From Paenibacillus sp. Root444D2 (GTDB taxonomy: Bacteria > Bacillota > Bacilli > Paenibacillales > NBRC-103111): a stretch of 64,000 bases of DNA. Of the stretch, positions 1-10,357 are shown in pieces. The notes under the pieces are model-generated. The model was not told the DNA's origin and ran no database searches. It saw only the letters and a program-made list of their open reading frames with translations. The position numbers and the translations under genes were made by a program. The stretch covers positions 312,840 to 376,839 of the forward strand of contig NZ_LMEO01000001.1 in assembly GCF_001426375.1 (NCBI RefSeq), given 5' to 3'. The stretch's first letter is position 1, and each line of letters opens with the position of its first letter.

Positions 1-52
1 TACACCATGAAAGTTACTCTATACGTTGGTTTCGGTCTCATAAATGAGATAA

Positions 53-95
53 ACCTCTAGCGAGGTCAATTCGAGAAATGACCGCATCTAGAGGT
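53..95. repeat. Long imperfect inverted repeat downstream of trmFO
   Basis: Eight-base arms (ACCTCTAG at 53-60, CTAGAGGT at 88-95) enclose a second 5-bp stem (GGTCA 64-68, TGACC 79-83) separated by a 3x3 internal loop. It lies about 75 bases past the trmFO stop. There is no convincing U-tract, so it may be a processing or regulatory hairpin rather than a standard terminator. Nothing else recognisable was seen in bases 1-169. Confidence 0.4.
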
Positions 96-169
96 AAATG
101 TATGAGGAAACGAATGAAAAATGCTACAAAACATAATTATAGTAACATAGCAAAGAGTCCAATTACAAC

Positions 170-1486
170 CTACTCCGCAAATGTTTTCTTAAAATTCTGA
201 ATACTCTCCAAAGCTCGATTAGCCAGCTTCTCGTACTTCTCTTTTTTGTTACGAATTCGTTCGGGCAATTGTGGAAGCAAACCAAAATTAGCATTCATCG
301 GCTGAAAATGTTTAAAGTCAGCTGTCGTGATATAATGTGCCATACTACCCAGAGTCGTTTCCTCCGGAACAACCAAACAAGGTTGCCCTTTAGCTAAACG
401 CCCCGCATTCATTCCTGCTATCAGTCCGGAAGCCGCAGATTCCACATATCCTTCTACACCCGTCATTTGACCTGCAAAAAACAAATTTTCACGACGTTTA
501 AATTGATAAGTAGGTTCAAGAAGCTTCGGAGAGTTAATAAACGTGTTACGATGCATAACACCATAGCGTACGAACTCCGCTTGCTCTAACCCTGGAATCA
601 AGGATAATACCCGTTTCTGCTCTCCCCATTTCAAATGGGTTTGGAAGCCGACTAAGTTATATAAAGTTCCCGCTGCATTATCTTGACGGAGTTGAACGAC
701 AGCATGCGGCATCTTACCTGTATGCGGGTTTATTAAACCAACTGGTTTCATTGGCCCGAACAGTACCGTTTGTCTACCTCGTTTCGCCATGACTTCTAAG
801 GGCATACAGCCTTCGAAATAAATTTCTTTCTCGAATTCCTTCAGCTCAGCAACCTCTGCAGTTATTAAAGCTTCATAGAAAACATTAAACTCTTCTTCTG
901 TCATAGGACAGTTAAGGTAAGCTGCTTCTCCTTTGTCATAACGGGAAGCCAAGTACACCTTATTCATATCAATGGAGTCCTTCTCCACGATCGGAGCTGC
1001 TGCATCATAAAAGTACAAGTACTCCTCGCCCATAAGCTCTTTGAGGCCTGCAGAAAGGGCTGGTGATGTTAATGGACCTGAGGCAACTACCGTTATGCCT
1101 TCAGGCAAGGTTTGAACTTCCTCATTGCGAACTTCTATGAGCGGATGGTTACGTAGCGTCGTTGTAACTGCTTGAGAGAACCCGTCGCGGTCAACAGCTA
1201 ACGCGCCTCCTGCCGGTACAGCATGCTCATCTGCACAAGATAGAATGAGCGAATCCATTCTTCTCATTTCTTCCTTCAGTACTCCGACAGCGTTGGTTAG
1301 ACCATTCGAACGTAGTGAGTTACTACAGACTAGTTCAGCAAATTGATCTGTTATATGTGCTGGAGTTTTACGGACATTACGCATTTCGTATAAAGTAACA
1401 GGCACACCCTGACGGGCAATTTGCCAGGCGGCTTCACTTCCAGCCAATCCTGCACCGATGACTGTTACTCTTTGATATTCTGGCAA
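170..1486 (-). CDS. trmFO: Methylenetetrahydrofolate-tRNA-(uracil-5-)-methyltransferase TrmFO
   Basis: Cytoplasmic flavoprotein that methylates U54 of the tRNA T-loop using 5,10-methylenetetrahydrofolate and reduced FAD. The 438-residue length is normal for the family. The N-terminus carries the FAD-binding glycine motif [11 protein letters not shown] near residues 11-21. The family segments [20 protein letters not shown] and GPMKPVGL are all present. The start is TTG, preceded by an AGAGGTG ribosome site; family members also start just before the glycine motif. It follows topA by 12 bases, as in Bacillus (topA-gid), so the two are probably co-transcribed. Confidence 0.97.
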   Translation of the reverse strand: MPEYQRVTVIGAGLAGSEAAWQIARQGVPVTLYEMRNVRKTPAHITDQFAELVCSNSLRSNGLTNAVGVLKEEMRRMDSLILSCADEHAVPAGGALAVDRDGFSQAVTTTLRNHPLIEVRNEEVQTLPEGITVVASGPLTSPALSAGLKELMGEEYLYFYDAAAPIVEKDSIDMNKVYLASRYDKGEAAYLNCPMTEEEFNVFYEALITAEVAELKEFEKEIYFEGCMPLEVMAKRGRQTVLFGPMKPVGLINPHTGKMPHAVVQLRQDNAAGTLYNLVGFQTHLKWGEQKRVLSLIPGLEQAEFVRYGVMHRNTFINSPKLLEPTYQFKRRENLFFAGQMTGVEGYVESAASGLIAGMNAGRLAKGQPCLVVPEETTLGSMAHYITTADFKHFQPMNANFGLLPQLPERIRNKKEKYEKLANRALESIQNFKKTFAE

Positions 1487-1498
1487 AATCAGACACCT

Positions 1499-3601
1499 CT
1501 AATCTTTCATATCATCTGAATTATCGTCATTAACTTCTTCTTTATGATCACACACGGTACATTGAATATTCACGCCATTCTTGCTTCTTTTCTCGATCAT
1601 CATCGAGCTGCATACAGGACATGGCTTATTGACCGGTTTATCCCATGAGACAAAGTCACAGGTTGGATACTGATCGCAACCATAGAAAACTCGCCCCTTT
1701 TTGCTTCTGCGTTCGACAATTTTCCCAGTATGACAAGTTGGACAAGTAACACCAATATCTTTAATGATCGGTTTCGTATTGCGACAATCAGGGAATCCTG
1801 AACATGCCAGAAACTTACCGAAACGCCCCATTTTATAAACAAGATGTTTACCGCATTTCTCACAAATCTCATCCGAAATTTCATCCTGGATTTCGATTTC
1901 CTTCATTTCCTCTTCAGCGAAAATTAGCCGCTTTTCAAAGGATGTGTAGAATGTATCCAGAACTCGAACCCAGTCCTCTTTTCCCTCTTCGACAAAGTCT
2001 AGCTCCTCTTCCATATGAGCCGTGAACTCGATATCGAGAATTTCAGGAAAAAACTCCTGCATCAATTGAATAACTAATTCACCAAGCTCCGTAGGCACGA
2101 ATTTCTTCTCTTCGATCGCAACATACCCACGCTTCTGAATCGTCTCCAGTGTCGGTGCATACGTACTCGGACGACCGATGCCCATTTCCTCTAAAGCCCT
2201 AACTAAACGCGCTTCTGTATACCTTGGAGGCGGTTGAGTAAAGTGCTGCTTCGGATCCACGCTTTGCTTTTGCAAAGAATCACCCTTAGTCAGAGGTGGC
2301 AGCAATTTGTCCTCTTCTGTCGTCCCGTCATCATTGCTCTCGACATAAACTTTCATAAATCCTGCAAACTTCATCTTAGAACCATTCGCTCTAAAAACAG
2401 TTTCTCCAGCAGTTAAATCAATGGTCATTGTATCCAAGACGGCTGAAGCCATTTGACTAGCTACGAAACGATCCCATACCAGCTTGTACAGACGATATTG
2501 ATCTTTACTTAGAAATGCCTTCATTTGATCAGGTTCTCGAAGCACAGATGTAGGCCGAATACCTTCATGCGCGTCTTGGGCATTAGCATTTTTCTTCGTG
2601 TACTGGCGCGGTGTCTCTGGGTAGAAAGCTGGGCCATATTTATTAAAGATAAAATCTTTGGCTTCCTCTTGGGCAACCGGCGAAATACGGGTTGAATCGG
2701 TACGCATATAGGTAATCAAACCAACCGTACCTTCTTTGCCTAAATCTATTCCTTCATATAATTGCTGTGCGACAGACATTGTCTTCGATGCACGGAAATT
2801 AAGTTTCCTTGCCGCTTCCTGTTGCATTGAGCTTGTAATGAAAGGAGGAGAAGGATTACGCTGCCGTTCTTTCTCTTTCACTTCTTTCACTGTAAAAGCA
2901 TCACTGCCCATCGCGGTTAAAATCAGATCGACATCTTCTTGCGAATGCAGTTCCTTTTTCTCACCGTTAATGCTGTGATACTTTGCTTCGAACACCGTTT
3001 TACCAGCGTCCAAGACAACGGTTATCGACCAATATTCTTCTGGTTCGAAGGCTTTGATCTCATTCTCTCTGTCTTGTATCAATTTAACTGCTACCGACTG
3101 TACACGACCTGCAGATAATCCCTTTTTTACTTTTTTCCAAAGTAAAGGACTGATTTTATAACCAACAAGTCGATCCAAAATGCGCCGAGCTTGCTGAGCG
3201 TTAACGAGATCTTGATTAATTCGACGCGGTGTTTTGAAGGCATCCTTGACCGCATCCTTCGTTATTTCATTAAATACAACACGGCAGAGCTCTTCGGGAC
3301 CTACATCCAAATAATGAGCTAAGTGCCAGGCAATCGCTTCACCTTCACGATCCGGATCCGCCGCCAGATATATTTTTTTTACTTTTTTACTCGCATCTTT
3401 TAATTCTTTTAGTATAGAACCTTTACCGCGGATTGTTATGTATTTAGGCTCAAAGTTACGATCCACTTCTACGCCAATTTGGCTTTTCGGAAGGTCGCGA
3501 ATATGACCCATCGAGGCTTTTACGATAAATTTACTTCCCAAATATTTGCCAATGGTTTTGGCTTTTGCTGGTGACTCAACTATGACTAAAGAATCCGCCA
3601 T
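1499..3601 (-). CDS. topA: DNA topoisomerase I
   Basis: Type IA topoisomerase that relaxes negative supercoils. The N-terminal TOPRIM domain starts with [12 protein letters not shown], with the acidic ADPDREGEA segment near residues 80-88. The catalytic tyrosine is Y298 in the ITYMRTDS motif. The C-terminus has three four-cysteine zinc ribbons (CEKC..., CPTC..., CPVC...). I chose the ATG at 3601 because a strong GGGGAGGAAGG site precedes it and [11 protein letters not shown] is the usual family N-terminus; an in-frame start 10 codons upstream lacks a site. Length is 700 residues, normal. It lies between dprA and trmFO as in Bacillus. Confidence 0.97.
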   Translation of the reverse strand: MADSLVIVESPAKAKTIGKYLGSKFIVKASMGHIRDLPKSQIGVEVDRNFEPKYITIRGKGSILKELKDASKKVKKIYLAADPDREGEAIAWHLAHYLDVGPEELCRVVFNEITKDAVKDAFKTPRRINQDLVNAQQARRILDRLVGYKISPLLWKKVKKGLSAGRVQSVAVKLIQDRENEIKAFEPEEYWSITVVLDAGKTVFEAKYHSINGEKKELHSQEDVDLILTAMGSDAFTVKEVKEKERQRNPSPPFITSSMQQEAARKLNFRASKTMSVAQQLYEGIDLGKEGTVGLITYMRTDSTRISPVAQEEAKDFIFNKYGPAFYPETPRQYTKKNANAQDAHEGIRPTSVLREPDQMKAFLSKDQYRLYKLVWDRFVASQMASAVLDTMTIDLTAGETVFRANGSKMKFAGFMKVYVESNDDGTTEEDKLLPPLTKGDSLQKQSVDPKQHFTQPPPRYTEARLVRALEEMGIGRPSTYAPTLETIQKRGYVAIEEKKFVPTELGELVIQLMQEFFPEILDIEFTAHMEEELDFVEEGKEDWVRVLDTFYTSFEKRLIFAEEEMKEIEIQDEISDEICEKCGKHLVYKMGRFGKFLACSGFPDCRNTKPIIKDIGVTCPTCHTGKIVERRSKKGRVFYGCDQYPTCDFVSWDKPVNKPCPVCSSMMIEKRSKNGVNIQCTVCDHKEEVNDDNSDDMKD

Positions 3602-3670
3602 GGATCGTCCTTCCTCCCCTCTTGGTTTCAAGGTAAAGTCTATTGGCGAGAAGAAAAGCTTCGTATTAGC

Positions 3671-4759
3671 CTATGCTAGTATGTAAGTAGAACCCGGAAG
3701 CTGTTTAATCGCCTTTTTCATTACCAAAGATAACAGAACTGCATGCAAATGTCCAAACGTAAATTGACTGTCCTCCAACAAAGCATCAATGGATACAGGC
3801 TCATTCGACAACTTTCGAACGATTTCGCCCTCCTCATCTGTAAGCGAAAATGTCGGCAAAGGCTTCTTCATGGCCCCCTGGTCTTCCGCGCTTAACATAT
3901 GTTTATAATCTTCTACAATCTCCTCAACACGGGTAACCAGTTTAGCACCATCCTTTAGAAGCTTGTGGACGCCACTACTTTGATTTGAGTCAATAGGACC
4001 AGGAACGGCGAATACATCTCTTGATTCATCCACCGCAAACTCAACTGTAATCAGTGATCCGCTATCTTCTGCTGCTTCCACAACCATAACTCCTAATGTC
4101 AACCCTGCTATGATACGATTCCTCTGCGGAAACATACCTGGCCTCATGCCCGTGCCAATGGGATATTCAGAAATGATGACACCCTCTTGTTCTATATTTC
4201 GATATAATAATGCATTCTCACGCGGATAAATTTGATTAATCGCACATCCAAGAACTGCTACCGTTTTGGATTTACCTTGCAATGCGCCAATATGAGCCTT
4301 GCTGTCAATCCCTCTAGCCAATCCGCTTACGATACCGAATCCTGCTCTTGAAAGGGCAGCTGCCCATTCCTCAGCAATCTTCTTTCCATAAAGAGTAGGG
4401 GTACGTGTTCCTACTATACCAAGGAGACGCCCATTCAATAATGAAACATTTCCTTTCACATATAAAACCCAGGGAGGCTGCGCAATTTCTTTTAGAACCG
4501 AAGGGTAGTCCTCATCCAAAAGCGTGAGAATTTGAATGGATTGCTTCTTATATAATTGTAGCTTTTGCTCAATAAAAGTCGGTGTAAAACGCGTGGCAAT
4601 TTGTTCAGCAATGGAAGTCCGGATACCTTTAGAGGCAATTGCTGCAGCTGAAAGCTCAAACAACACATGCAGATCAGGAAAGCGACTTAGAAGCTGAAGA
4701 ATGGTTTTCCAACCAACGCCCTCGAGCTCGTGAAGGCCAAACAAAATGAAACGATTATC
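3671..4759 (-). CDS. dprA: DNA-processing protein DprA (Smf)
   Basis: Binds incoming single-stranded DNA during natural transformation and loads RecA on it. The Rossmann-like core shows GIVGTRTPTLYG and GLARGIDSKAH, typical of DprA. The N-terminal region has helix-hairpin-helix character (LHELEGVGWKT) and the C-terminal 60 residues look like the winged-helix DprA_WH domain. The ATG at 4759 gives 362 residues; it follows a GAAGGGAG site at slightly long spacing. It is notable here because a second transformation gene, comM, is interrupted by the prophage only about 3 kb away. Confidence 0.95.
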   Translation of the reverse strand, partial: DNRFILFGLHELEGVGWKTILQLLSRFPDLHVLFELSAAAIASKGIRTSIAEQIATRFTPTFIEQKLQLYKKQSIQILTLLDEDYPSVLKEIAQPPWVLYVKGNVSLLNGRLLGIVGTRTPTLYGKKIAEEWAAALSRAGFGIVSGLARGIDSKAHIGALQGKSKTVAVLGCAINQIYPRENALLYRNIEQEGVIISEYPIGTGMRPGMFPQRNRIIAGLTLGVMVVEAAEDSGSLITVEFAVDESRDVFAVPGPIDSNQSSGVHKLLKDGAKLVTRVEEIVEDYKHMLSAEDQGAMKKPLPTFSLTDEEGEIVRKLSNEPVSIDALLEDSQFTFGHLHAVLLSLVMKKAIKQLPGSTYILA

Positions 4760-4808
4760 CATAAGTATATACACTCCCTTCTCGAATAACAAATAATTGC
4801 AAAGCCAA

Positions 4809-4855
4809 GAAAAACAAAAAACCTCCCAAATCCCTGATTCAGGGAGATGGAAGGT
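4809..4855 (-). terminator. Rho-independent terminator after sucD
   Basis: On the minus strand a hairpin with the inner stem TCCCTG/CAGGGA and outer pairs ACCT/AGGT is followed by TTTTTTGTTTTT. It lies between the sucD stop and the dprA start and separates the two units. Confidence 0.85.
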
Positions 4856-4878
4856 TGCTTACCTTCGTTAGAAGAAAA

Positions 4879-5811
4879 CTATTTTTTTGTAATAACTTTG
4901 TCCAGCATGCCTTTTTCTTCAAGCACACTAACAAGTGTAGAGCCCATCTCGGATGGTGTAGCCGCTACGCGGATACCACATCTTTCCATCGTTGCAACTT
5001 TCTCAGCAGCTGTACCTTTACCACCGGAAATGATTGCGCCAGCATGGCCCATACGTTTTCCTGGAGGGGCTGTTTTACCACCGATAAAGCCTACAACTGG
5101 CTTCGTCATATTCGCAGCAACCCACTCAGCCGCTTCTTCTTCTGCCGTACCGCCGATTTCACCAATCATGATGACAGCATACGTATCTGGATCATCGTTA
5201 AAACGTTTAAGGATGTCGATGAACTCGGAGCCTTTAACAGGGTCTCCACCGATACCTACAGCAGAGGATTGTCCAATGCCGCGAGTTGTCAATTGGTGAA
5301 CTGCCTCATAAGTTAATGTCCCGGAACGGGAAACTACACCTACGTGACCTGGCGTATGAATGTAACCCGGCATAATACCGATTTTGCACTCGCCTGGTGT
5401 AATTACTCCCGGACAGTTAGGTCCGATTAGAACGGTTTTCTTGCCTTCTAGGTAACGTTTCACGTTAACCATATCAAGAACAGGAATACCTTCTGTGATA
5501 CAGATAACCAGATCAAGTTCAGCTTCGATAGCTTCAATGATTGACTCTGCAGCAAAAGCTGGTGGTACATAGATAACGGATGCCGTAGCACCAGTTGCAT
5601 TTTTAGCTTCGATAACGGTGTTGAAAACTGGAAGCTGAACTAGCTCACCGTTTTCCAATGTGATATCTACTTTTGTTCCGCCTTTACCTGGGGTTACGCC
5701 ACCAACCATTTGTGTGCCGTATTCCAGACCGCCTTTGGTATGAAACAAACCCGTAGCGCCGGTAATCCCTTGAGTAATGACTTTTGTATGTTTATTAACC
5801 AAAATACTCAT
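4879..5811 (-). CDS. sucD: Succinate-CoA ligase, ADP-forming, alpha subunit
   Basis: TCA-cycle enzyme. The alpha subunit binds CoA and carries the phosphohistidine intermediate while succinyl-CoA is converted to succinate with nucleotide triphosphate formation. The N-terminal CoA-binding Rossmann domain contains GITGATG; the ligase motifs GPNCPGVI and GIGGDP are present. The active-site histidine is about H256 in [14 protein letters not shown]. Length 310 is slightly above the usual 290-300. It follows sucC by 48 bases and ends at a strong terminator, so sucCD is a two-gene operon. Confidence 0.97.
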   Translation of the reverse strand: MSILVNKHTKVITQGITGATGLFHTKGGLEYGTQMVGGVTPGKGGTKVDITLENGELVQLPVFNTVIEAKNATGATASVIYVPPAFAAESIIEAIEAELDLVICITEGIPVLDMVNVKRYLEGKKTVLIGPNCPGVITPGECKIGIMPGYIHTPGHVGVVSRSGTLTYEAVHQLTTRGIGQSSAVGIGGDPVKGSEFIDILKRFNDDPDTYAVIMIGEIGGTAEEEAAEWVAANMTKPVVGFIGGKTAPPGKRMGHAGAIISGGKGTAAEKVATMERCGIRVAATPSEMGSTLVSVLEEKGMLDKVITKK

Positions 5812-5859
5812 GATCTTTTGTTCACATCCCCTATATTATTTGAAACCGCTCGGGTTTAA

Positions 5860-7020
5860 TTATTTAACTAAAGCAACGATTTTTTGTGCGCCATCTGCCA
5901 TGGAGTCAGCAGCAACAATGTTCAAGCCGGATTCGTTAAGAATCTTTTTACCAAGTTCAACGTTAGTTCCTTCAAGACGAACAACAAGCGGACGGGAAAG
6001 TCCAAGCTCTCTGGCAGCAGCTACAACACCCTCAGCAATAACATCACAACGCATGATGCCACCGAAGATATTAACGAAGATTCCTTTAACTTGCTCATCG
6101 GACAAGATGATTTTAAAAGCTTCTGTTACTTTCTCTTTCGTAGCACCGCCCCCTACGTCTAGGAAGTTAGCCGGGTCTCCGCCGTAGTGCTTGATAATGT
6201 CCATAGTGGCCATAGCAAGTCCTGCACCGTTAACCATACAACCGATGTTACCATCAAGAGCAATGTAGCTCAGGTCAAATTTAGAAGCTTGGATTTCTTT
6301 CGCATCTTCTTCTTCAAGGTCACGAAGTTCAACGATATCTTTGTGACGGAAAAGAGCGTTGGAATCAAAGTTCAATTTGGCATCAAGAGCCATAACGTCG
6401 CCAGAACCAGTAACAACTAGTGGGTTGATTTCGGCAATGGACGCGTCTTTCTCTACGAATGCTTTATAAAGAGCTAGCATGAATTTAACCGCTTTGTTAA
6501 CAAGCTCGTTAGGAATATTGATGGAGTAAGCAAGTCTGCGGGCTTGGAAAGCTTGAAGACCAATCGCAGGATCCACAACTTCTTTAAAGATTTTCTCAGG
6601 AGAATGCTCAGCAACCTCTTCAATCTCCGTACCGCCCTCTTCAGATGCCATCAAAACGACGCTGCCTGTAGCACGGTCAACAACAACACCAACATAATAT
6701 TCTTTCCTAATGTCACAGCCTTCTTCGATCAAAAGACGTTTAACTTCTTTGCCTTCAGGACCTGTTTGGTGAGTGACAAGAACTTTACCCAGAATTTCGC
6801 TAGCATATGTACGAACTTCATCGAGGCTTTTGGCTACCTTAACGCCGCCAGCTTTCCCGCGACCTCCGGCATGAATTTGCGCCTTAACTACAACGACGGA
6901 TGTTCCGAGTTCTTTCGCTGCTTCAACAGCTTCGTCAACGGTAAAAGCAACTTTTCCGTTAGGAACGTTGACTCCGTACTGTCTCAGGACTTCTTTGCCT
7001 TGATACTCATGGATATTCAT
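5860..7020 (-). CDS. sucC: Succinate-CoA ligase, ADP-forming, beta subunit
   Basis: Beta subunit of succinyl-CoA synthetase; it supplies the nucleotide-binding ATP-grasp fold and pairs with SucD. It starts [16 protein letters not shown], the standard SucC N-terminus, and contains the glycine-rich [10 protein letters not shown] segment near residues 52-61 and the C-terminal [12 protein letters not shown] motif. Length 386 is normal. An AGGAGG-type site precedes the ATG. The 284 bases upstream contain the presumed promoter, but I did not see an unambiguous -35/-10 pair. Confidence 0.97.
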   Translation of the reverse strand: MNIHEYQGKEVLRQYGVNVPNGKVAFTVDEAVEAAKELGTSVVVVKAQIHAGGRGKAGGVKVAKSLDEVRTYASEILGKVLVTHQTGPEGKEVKRLLIEEGCDIRKEYYVGVVVDRATGSVVLMASEEGGTEIEEVAEHSPEKIFKEVVDPAIGLQAFQARRLAYSINIPNELVNKAVKFMLALYKAFVEKDASIAEINPLVVTGSGDVMALDAKLNFDSNALFRHKDIVELRDLEEEDAKEIQASKFDLSYIALDGNIGCMVNGAGLAMATMDIIKHYGGDPANFLDVGGGATKEKVTEAFKIILSDEQVKGIFVNIFGGIMRCDVIAEGVVAAARELGLSRPLVVRLEGTNVELGKKILNESGLNIVAADSMADGAQKIVALVK

Positions 7021-7252
7021 TTCCTAAAATCCTCCTATCAGTATGGACTTTCTAAACGTGCTATACATGGAAAAAGTGTAATTTCCTATTTGTGTAGTGC
7101 ACGAAATAAATCTTGCTGCCGGAATTAGTATCACACTTCTTCACAAGCCCTAACCATTGTATCACTAATTTTCGACAGTTTCCTTATTTTTTTCGTTAAT
7201 GCGTTCAAACTTTCCTTTCAGCCTGAAAAACTTTAGCTATCACTTTCAACAT

Positions 7253-7291
7253 AAAAAAAGACGCATTTTCAATAAGCTGAAAAATACGTCT
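7253..7291 (-). terminator. Terminator after the zinc-ribbon gene
   Basis: The inverted repeat AGACGCATTTT / AAAATACGTCT is followed on the minus strand by TTTTTTTAT. It immediately follows the stop of the 85-residue gene and insulates it from sucC. Confidence 0.75.
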
Positions 7292-7304
7292 AGTTTCGAC
7301 TTTT

Positions 7305-7562
7305 TTAATAATGCGGCGTTGTTGGTGTATTCATCCGCGGTTCACGCTCCGCCTGTTTAATGAAGCGAAGCTCATTACCCGTGAAACTGCACACCAAGCA
7401 TTGAATCGTAGGTTCTGGCTCTGGTATTGCGTCAGGATCCTTGAATTCTGTAATATTTCCTGATAAAGCGTCCTTCAAAAAGGACTGAGAGTAACTAGTG
7501 ATTACACTGAACTTGATTCGATTAGAACGACAATTGGGACAAAAATACGGTTTCTCCTGCAT
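7305..7562 (-). CDS. Small zinc-ribbon protein, function unknown
   Basis: An 85-residue cytoplasmic protein. Two CxxC knuckles, CPNC at residues 8-11 and CLVC near residues 55-58, suggest one zinc ribbon. The C-terminus is short and disordered. The ATG follows a weak AGAGGTGATG site. It stands alone with its own terminator, divergent from yifB/comM. I do not recognise a specific family. Confidence 0.7.
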   Translation of the reverse strand: MQEKPYFCPNCRSNRIKFSVITSYSQSFLKDALSGNITEFKDPDAIPEPEPTIQCLVCSFTGNELRFIKQAEREPRMNTPTTPHY

Positions 7563-7762
7563 ATCATCACCTCTAGTTCCAGTATGTGCAAGCCGTGCAT
7601 TTTTAAAACGTACGCGGTGATCATTTCCGGATTGCGTAATTTTACCATTATCGTATACAATTAGGACAAAGTATAAAACGGATCAATAAGGAAGCACCTT
7701 TTATCCCACTTTATGACAGCTCGAAACGGCTGCGTAACTATGGAGAGGAAGGTGTTTTTTTC

Positions 7763-8458
7763 ATGTATGGCAAAGTCATGAGCGCTTGCTTGCAGGGAAT
7801 AGAAGGACAAACGATCGAAGTAGAGGTTGATATCTCAAGTGGCTTACCCCAAATTAACTTGGTTGGTCTCCCCGATTCGGCTATTCGGGAATCCGTTGAA
7901 AGAGTGCGCTCCTCCATCAAAAATTGTGGGTACACATTTCCCATGGATCGGATTACGGTCAATCTCGCACCAGCAGATTTACGCAAAGAGGGCTCATCCT
8001 TTGATTTAGCCATTGCGATAGGAATTTTGATTACAACCGGTCAAGTGCCAATGGACAGCTTTCTGCACACTTTGTTTCTAGGTGAACTTGCTTTGGATGG
8101 TTCTCTTCGCCCCATTCCGGGTGTTCTTTCTATGGCGCATGCCGCGAAAAAGCTAGGAATTAAACGCGTCTGCCTTCCCCTCGCGAATGCTCCTGAAGCT
8201 GCTTTAATAGAAGGTATTGAGGTGTGCGCGATAACTAACCTCTCTGATTTCAAGTCATGGAACAACCAATCCCAACATGAATATATATTTAATGGCATTA
8301 ATTATGAACGTGGTGAACTTTCGACAATTTCTGCCGATGAACACAACTTTGTCGAAGATTATGCCGATGTCAACGGACAGCACCAAGTGAAGCGTGCCAT
8401 GATGATCGCTGCGGCCGGGATGCATAATATTCTACTTTTATGTTACAATTGCAAGTAG
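7763..8458 (+). pseudogene. comM: YifB/ComM family ATPase, 5' fragment split by prophage
   Basis: N-terminal part of a Mg-chelatase-like AAA+ ATPase. ComM of this family promotes branch migration during natural transformation. Residues 1 to about 165 form the LonC-like N-domain (SSGLPQINLVGLPDSAIRES, LGELALDGSLRP). The host sequence runs through M220 H221 N222 I223; the last eight codons come from the phage attP arm and end at TAG 8456-8458. The AAA+ module is missing. The other half is at 48516-49439. Joining M220 to the histidine codon of the right fragment restores an uninterrupted 523-residue protein reading GMHNILLIGPPGTGKT. A good AGGAAGG site precedes the ATG. Confidence 0.95.
8421..8430. 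other. attL core
   Basis: TGCATAATAT is shared exactly with 48526-48535; flanking bases differ (A and T here, T and A at attR). The left side is host comM sequence and the right side is phage sequence. A short core beside the integrase gene fits large serine recombinases. Confidence 0.9.
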
Positions 8459-8499
8459 ACAAACACACCCTTAATCCACTAGTATATGGAGCTGAAACA

Positions 8500-10209
8500 T
8501 TGAAAACAAAAGTCGCTGCTTATTGTCGTGTGTCAACATCCAGTCAAGACCAAGATTTAAGTTTTGATTCACAACAACGTTTTTTTCGCGAAGAAATTGG
8601 TAATAAGGATTCATTTAAAGATTACGAGCTGATACATATTTACGCTGATCGCGGATTGACAGCCACAAAGTTCAAGCGCGAACAATTTCTACAAATGCTT
8701 TATGATGGAGGGGTTGATGTCTCCTACCCTTCAAAGAGCAAGAAAAAAATTCACTTCGAAGCCTCGATGAAACGCGAACCTAAATTCAACAGGATACTAG
8801 TGACGAATCTAAGTCGTTTTGCTCGTGACATCCTAGCTATAGATCCTCTTCGGGAATTGAAATCAAAAGGTGTATTCATTGATTTCCTCGACTGCAATAA
8901 GAGCACTGAAAATGATGGAGATATGTTTTACATTGAATTAATGATGACCTTTGCGGCGAATGATTCACGCGACAAGTCTCAGAAATTAAAAGCTGGATTG
9001 AGTAAAACAGCAAAATGGGGTTCCTTATTTGCTGCACATAGACTATATGGTTATGACTATTTTGAAGGTGAAAAAAGATTGGAGATAAATGAAGGAGAAG
9101 CAGAAGTCGTACGTTTAATATATCATCTTTATGTTAATGAGGGCTATGGGTTTCGACGCATTATTAATCATCTTGAAAGTAAATTAATCTTTACAAGGAA
9201 CGGAAAACCATTCAGCATTAACGCAATCAAACATATTGTATCTAATGAGAAGTATTGTGGAACACTTGTACGTAATAAATGGGACAGTGGAGCAGTTTTT
9301 AACAAGCATTACGCTAAAGTTAAGCCTGAGACAGAATGGGAAGTTCATGAGGATGTTGTACCTACTATTATTAGTAAAGAATTATTCGAGTCGGCCAAGC
9401 AGTTGCGTTTCGATAAAGGAACTGAACAAAGAGGAGTTTATAAAGGCATTGGTGAGTTTTCTGGATTAATAATCTGTAATAAATGTGGTGCCGCTTATGT
9501 AAGAAACTCTGATCGAGGAAAAATCTTGTTTAATTGTGGCACAAAAAAAAGCAAAGGTGTACAAGCATGTGACGCACCAAATCTCTACGAGGATGTATTA
9601 GAGTGGGCCATTGAGCATTTTATTGGTAATGGAATTGAGGAAACAATACGAAATTTTAAGGAATCCTATTTTACTGATTTGAATATAATCAAGGGTAAGT
9701 TACTTGAGAAAATAGACAATCAAAAAGAACAAGATGCCTCAACCTTACGTTCACAAATTGATGAACTTGATGCACAAAGAAAACGCGTACTAAAACTATA
9801 CTCTTTGGGAAAATTCAAAGATGATGAACTTGATGATTTAACGAATGAAATCAACTCCGAGTACGAAACATTAAACAGCCAATTGCAAGAAGTTATCATG
9901 AGTAATGAGGATATTTATAAGAACCTGAGCGATATTGACGAAATAATTAATAACATCAGTAACTTTAAAGTTCGTGATGAACACAGTACACGTGAAGAAA
10001 TCATTGATTTTTTGAGCAAGATTAAAGTTATCGGAGCTGTTCACGCTGAAAGCAATGAAAACTTATTAATATTGCAATTTGAATTTAAGGCGTTTGAAAA
10101 ATTGTATGATTTCACTGATAAATACTTTGATTCCAATGTTAAAGAAACGTATTCCTCATCAAGTATTGTTTGGAATAGAACAACACAGTCGCCTTATTAT
10201 AGGGACTAA
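8500..10209 (+). CDS. int: Large serine recombinase (prophage integrase)
   Basis: Catalyses attP x attB integration and, with a directionality factor, excision. The resolvase-type domain starts KVAAYCRVSTSSQDQ, with catalytic serine S12 counted from the TTG start. A Recombinase domain follows, then a zinc ribbon (CNKCGAAY ... FNCG ... C) and a C-terminal coiled coil (roughly residues 410-500) as in phiC31/Bxb1-type integrases. The reading frame is open from ATG 8440, but that ATG lies inside the att arm without a ribosome site. TTG 8500 has GGAG eight bases upstream and yields the usual N-terminus, giving 569 residues. It overlaps the end of the truncated comM frame only if the ATG is used. 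Confidence 0.96.
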   Translation: MKTKVAAYCRVSTSSQDQDLSFDSQQRFFREEIGNKDSFKDYELIHIYADRGLTATKFKREQFLQMLYDGGVDVSYPSKSKKKIHFEASMKREPKFNRILVTNLSRFARDILAIDPLRELKSKGVFIDFLDCNKSTENDGDMFYIELMMTFAANDSRDKSQKLKAGLSKTAKWGSLFAAHRLYGYDYFEGEKRLEINEGEAEVVRLIYHLYVNEGYGFRRIINHLESKLIFTRNGKPFSINAIKHIVSNEKYCGTLVRNKWDSGAVFNKHYAKVKPETEWEVHEDVVPTIISKELFESAKQLRFDKGTEQRGVYKGIGEFSGLIICNKCGAAYVRNSDRGKILFNCGTKKSKGVQACDAPNLYEDVLEWAIEHFIGNGIEETIRNFKESYFTDLNIIKGKLLEKIDNQKEQDASTLRSQIDELDAQRKRVLKLYSLGKFKDDELDDLTNEINSEYETLNSQLQEVIMSNEDIYKNLSDIDEIINNISNFKVRDEHSTREEIIDFLSKIKVIGAVHAESNENLLILQFEFKAFEKLYDFTDKYFDSNVKETYSSSSIVWNRTTQSPYYRD

Positions 10210-10219
10210 TAATAATGCT

Positions 10220-10289
10220 GGGGATATTGTGTCCACGTTAGTACTAGATCTAAAACACTTTACTCCTTACATGGACACATTATCTCCCC
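10220..10289. repeat. Imperfect inverted repeat downstream of the integrase
   Basis: GGGGATATTGTGTCCA (10220-10235) and TGGACACATTATCTCCCC (10272-10289) are nearly complementary, with a two-base insertion. The loop is about 36 bases. It could be a protein-binding pair or a hairpin at the 3' end of int mRNA. Confidence 0.45.
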
Positions 10290-10305
10290 TAGCAATCAAG
10301 ACAAC

Positions 10306-10347
10306 ACAAAAAAGCCCATGCGATAAAATTCGCACAGGTCTTTTTTA
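10306..10347. terminator. Bidirectional terminator between integrase and collagen-like gene
   Basis: The stem AGCCCATGCG / CGCACAGGTCT has A-runs on the left and T-runs on the right, so it can stop transcripts from both convergent genes. Confidence 0.8.
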
Positions 10348-10357
10348 TTTTACTATG

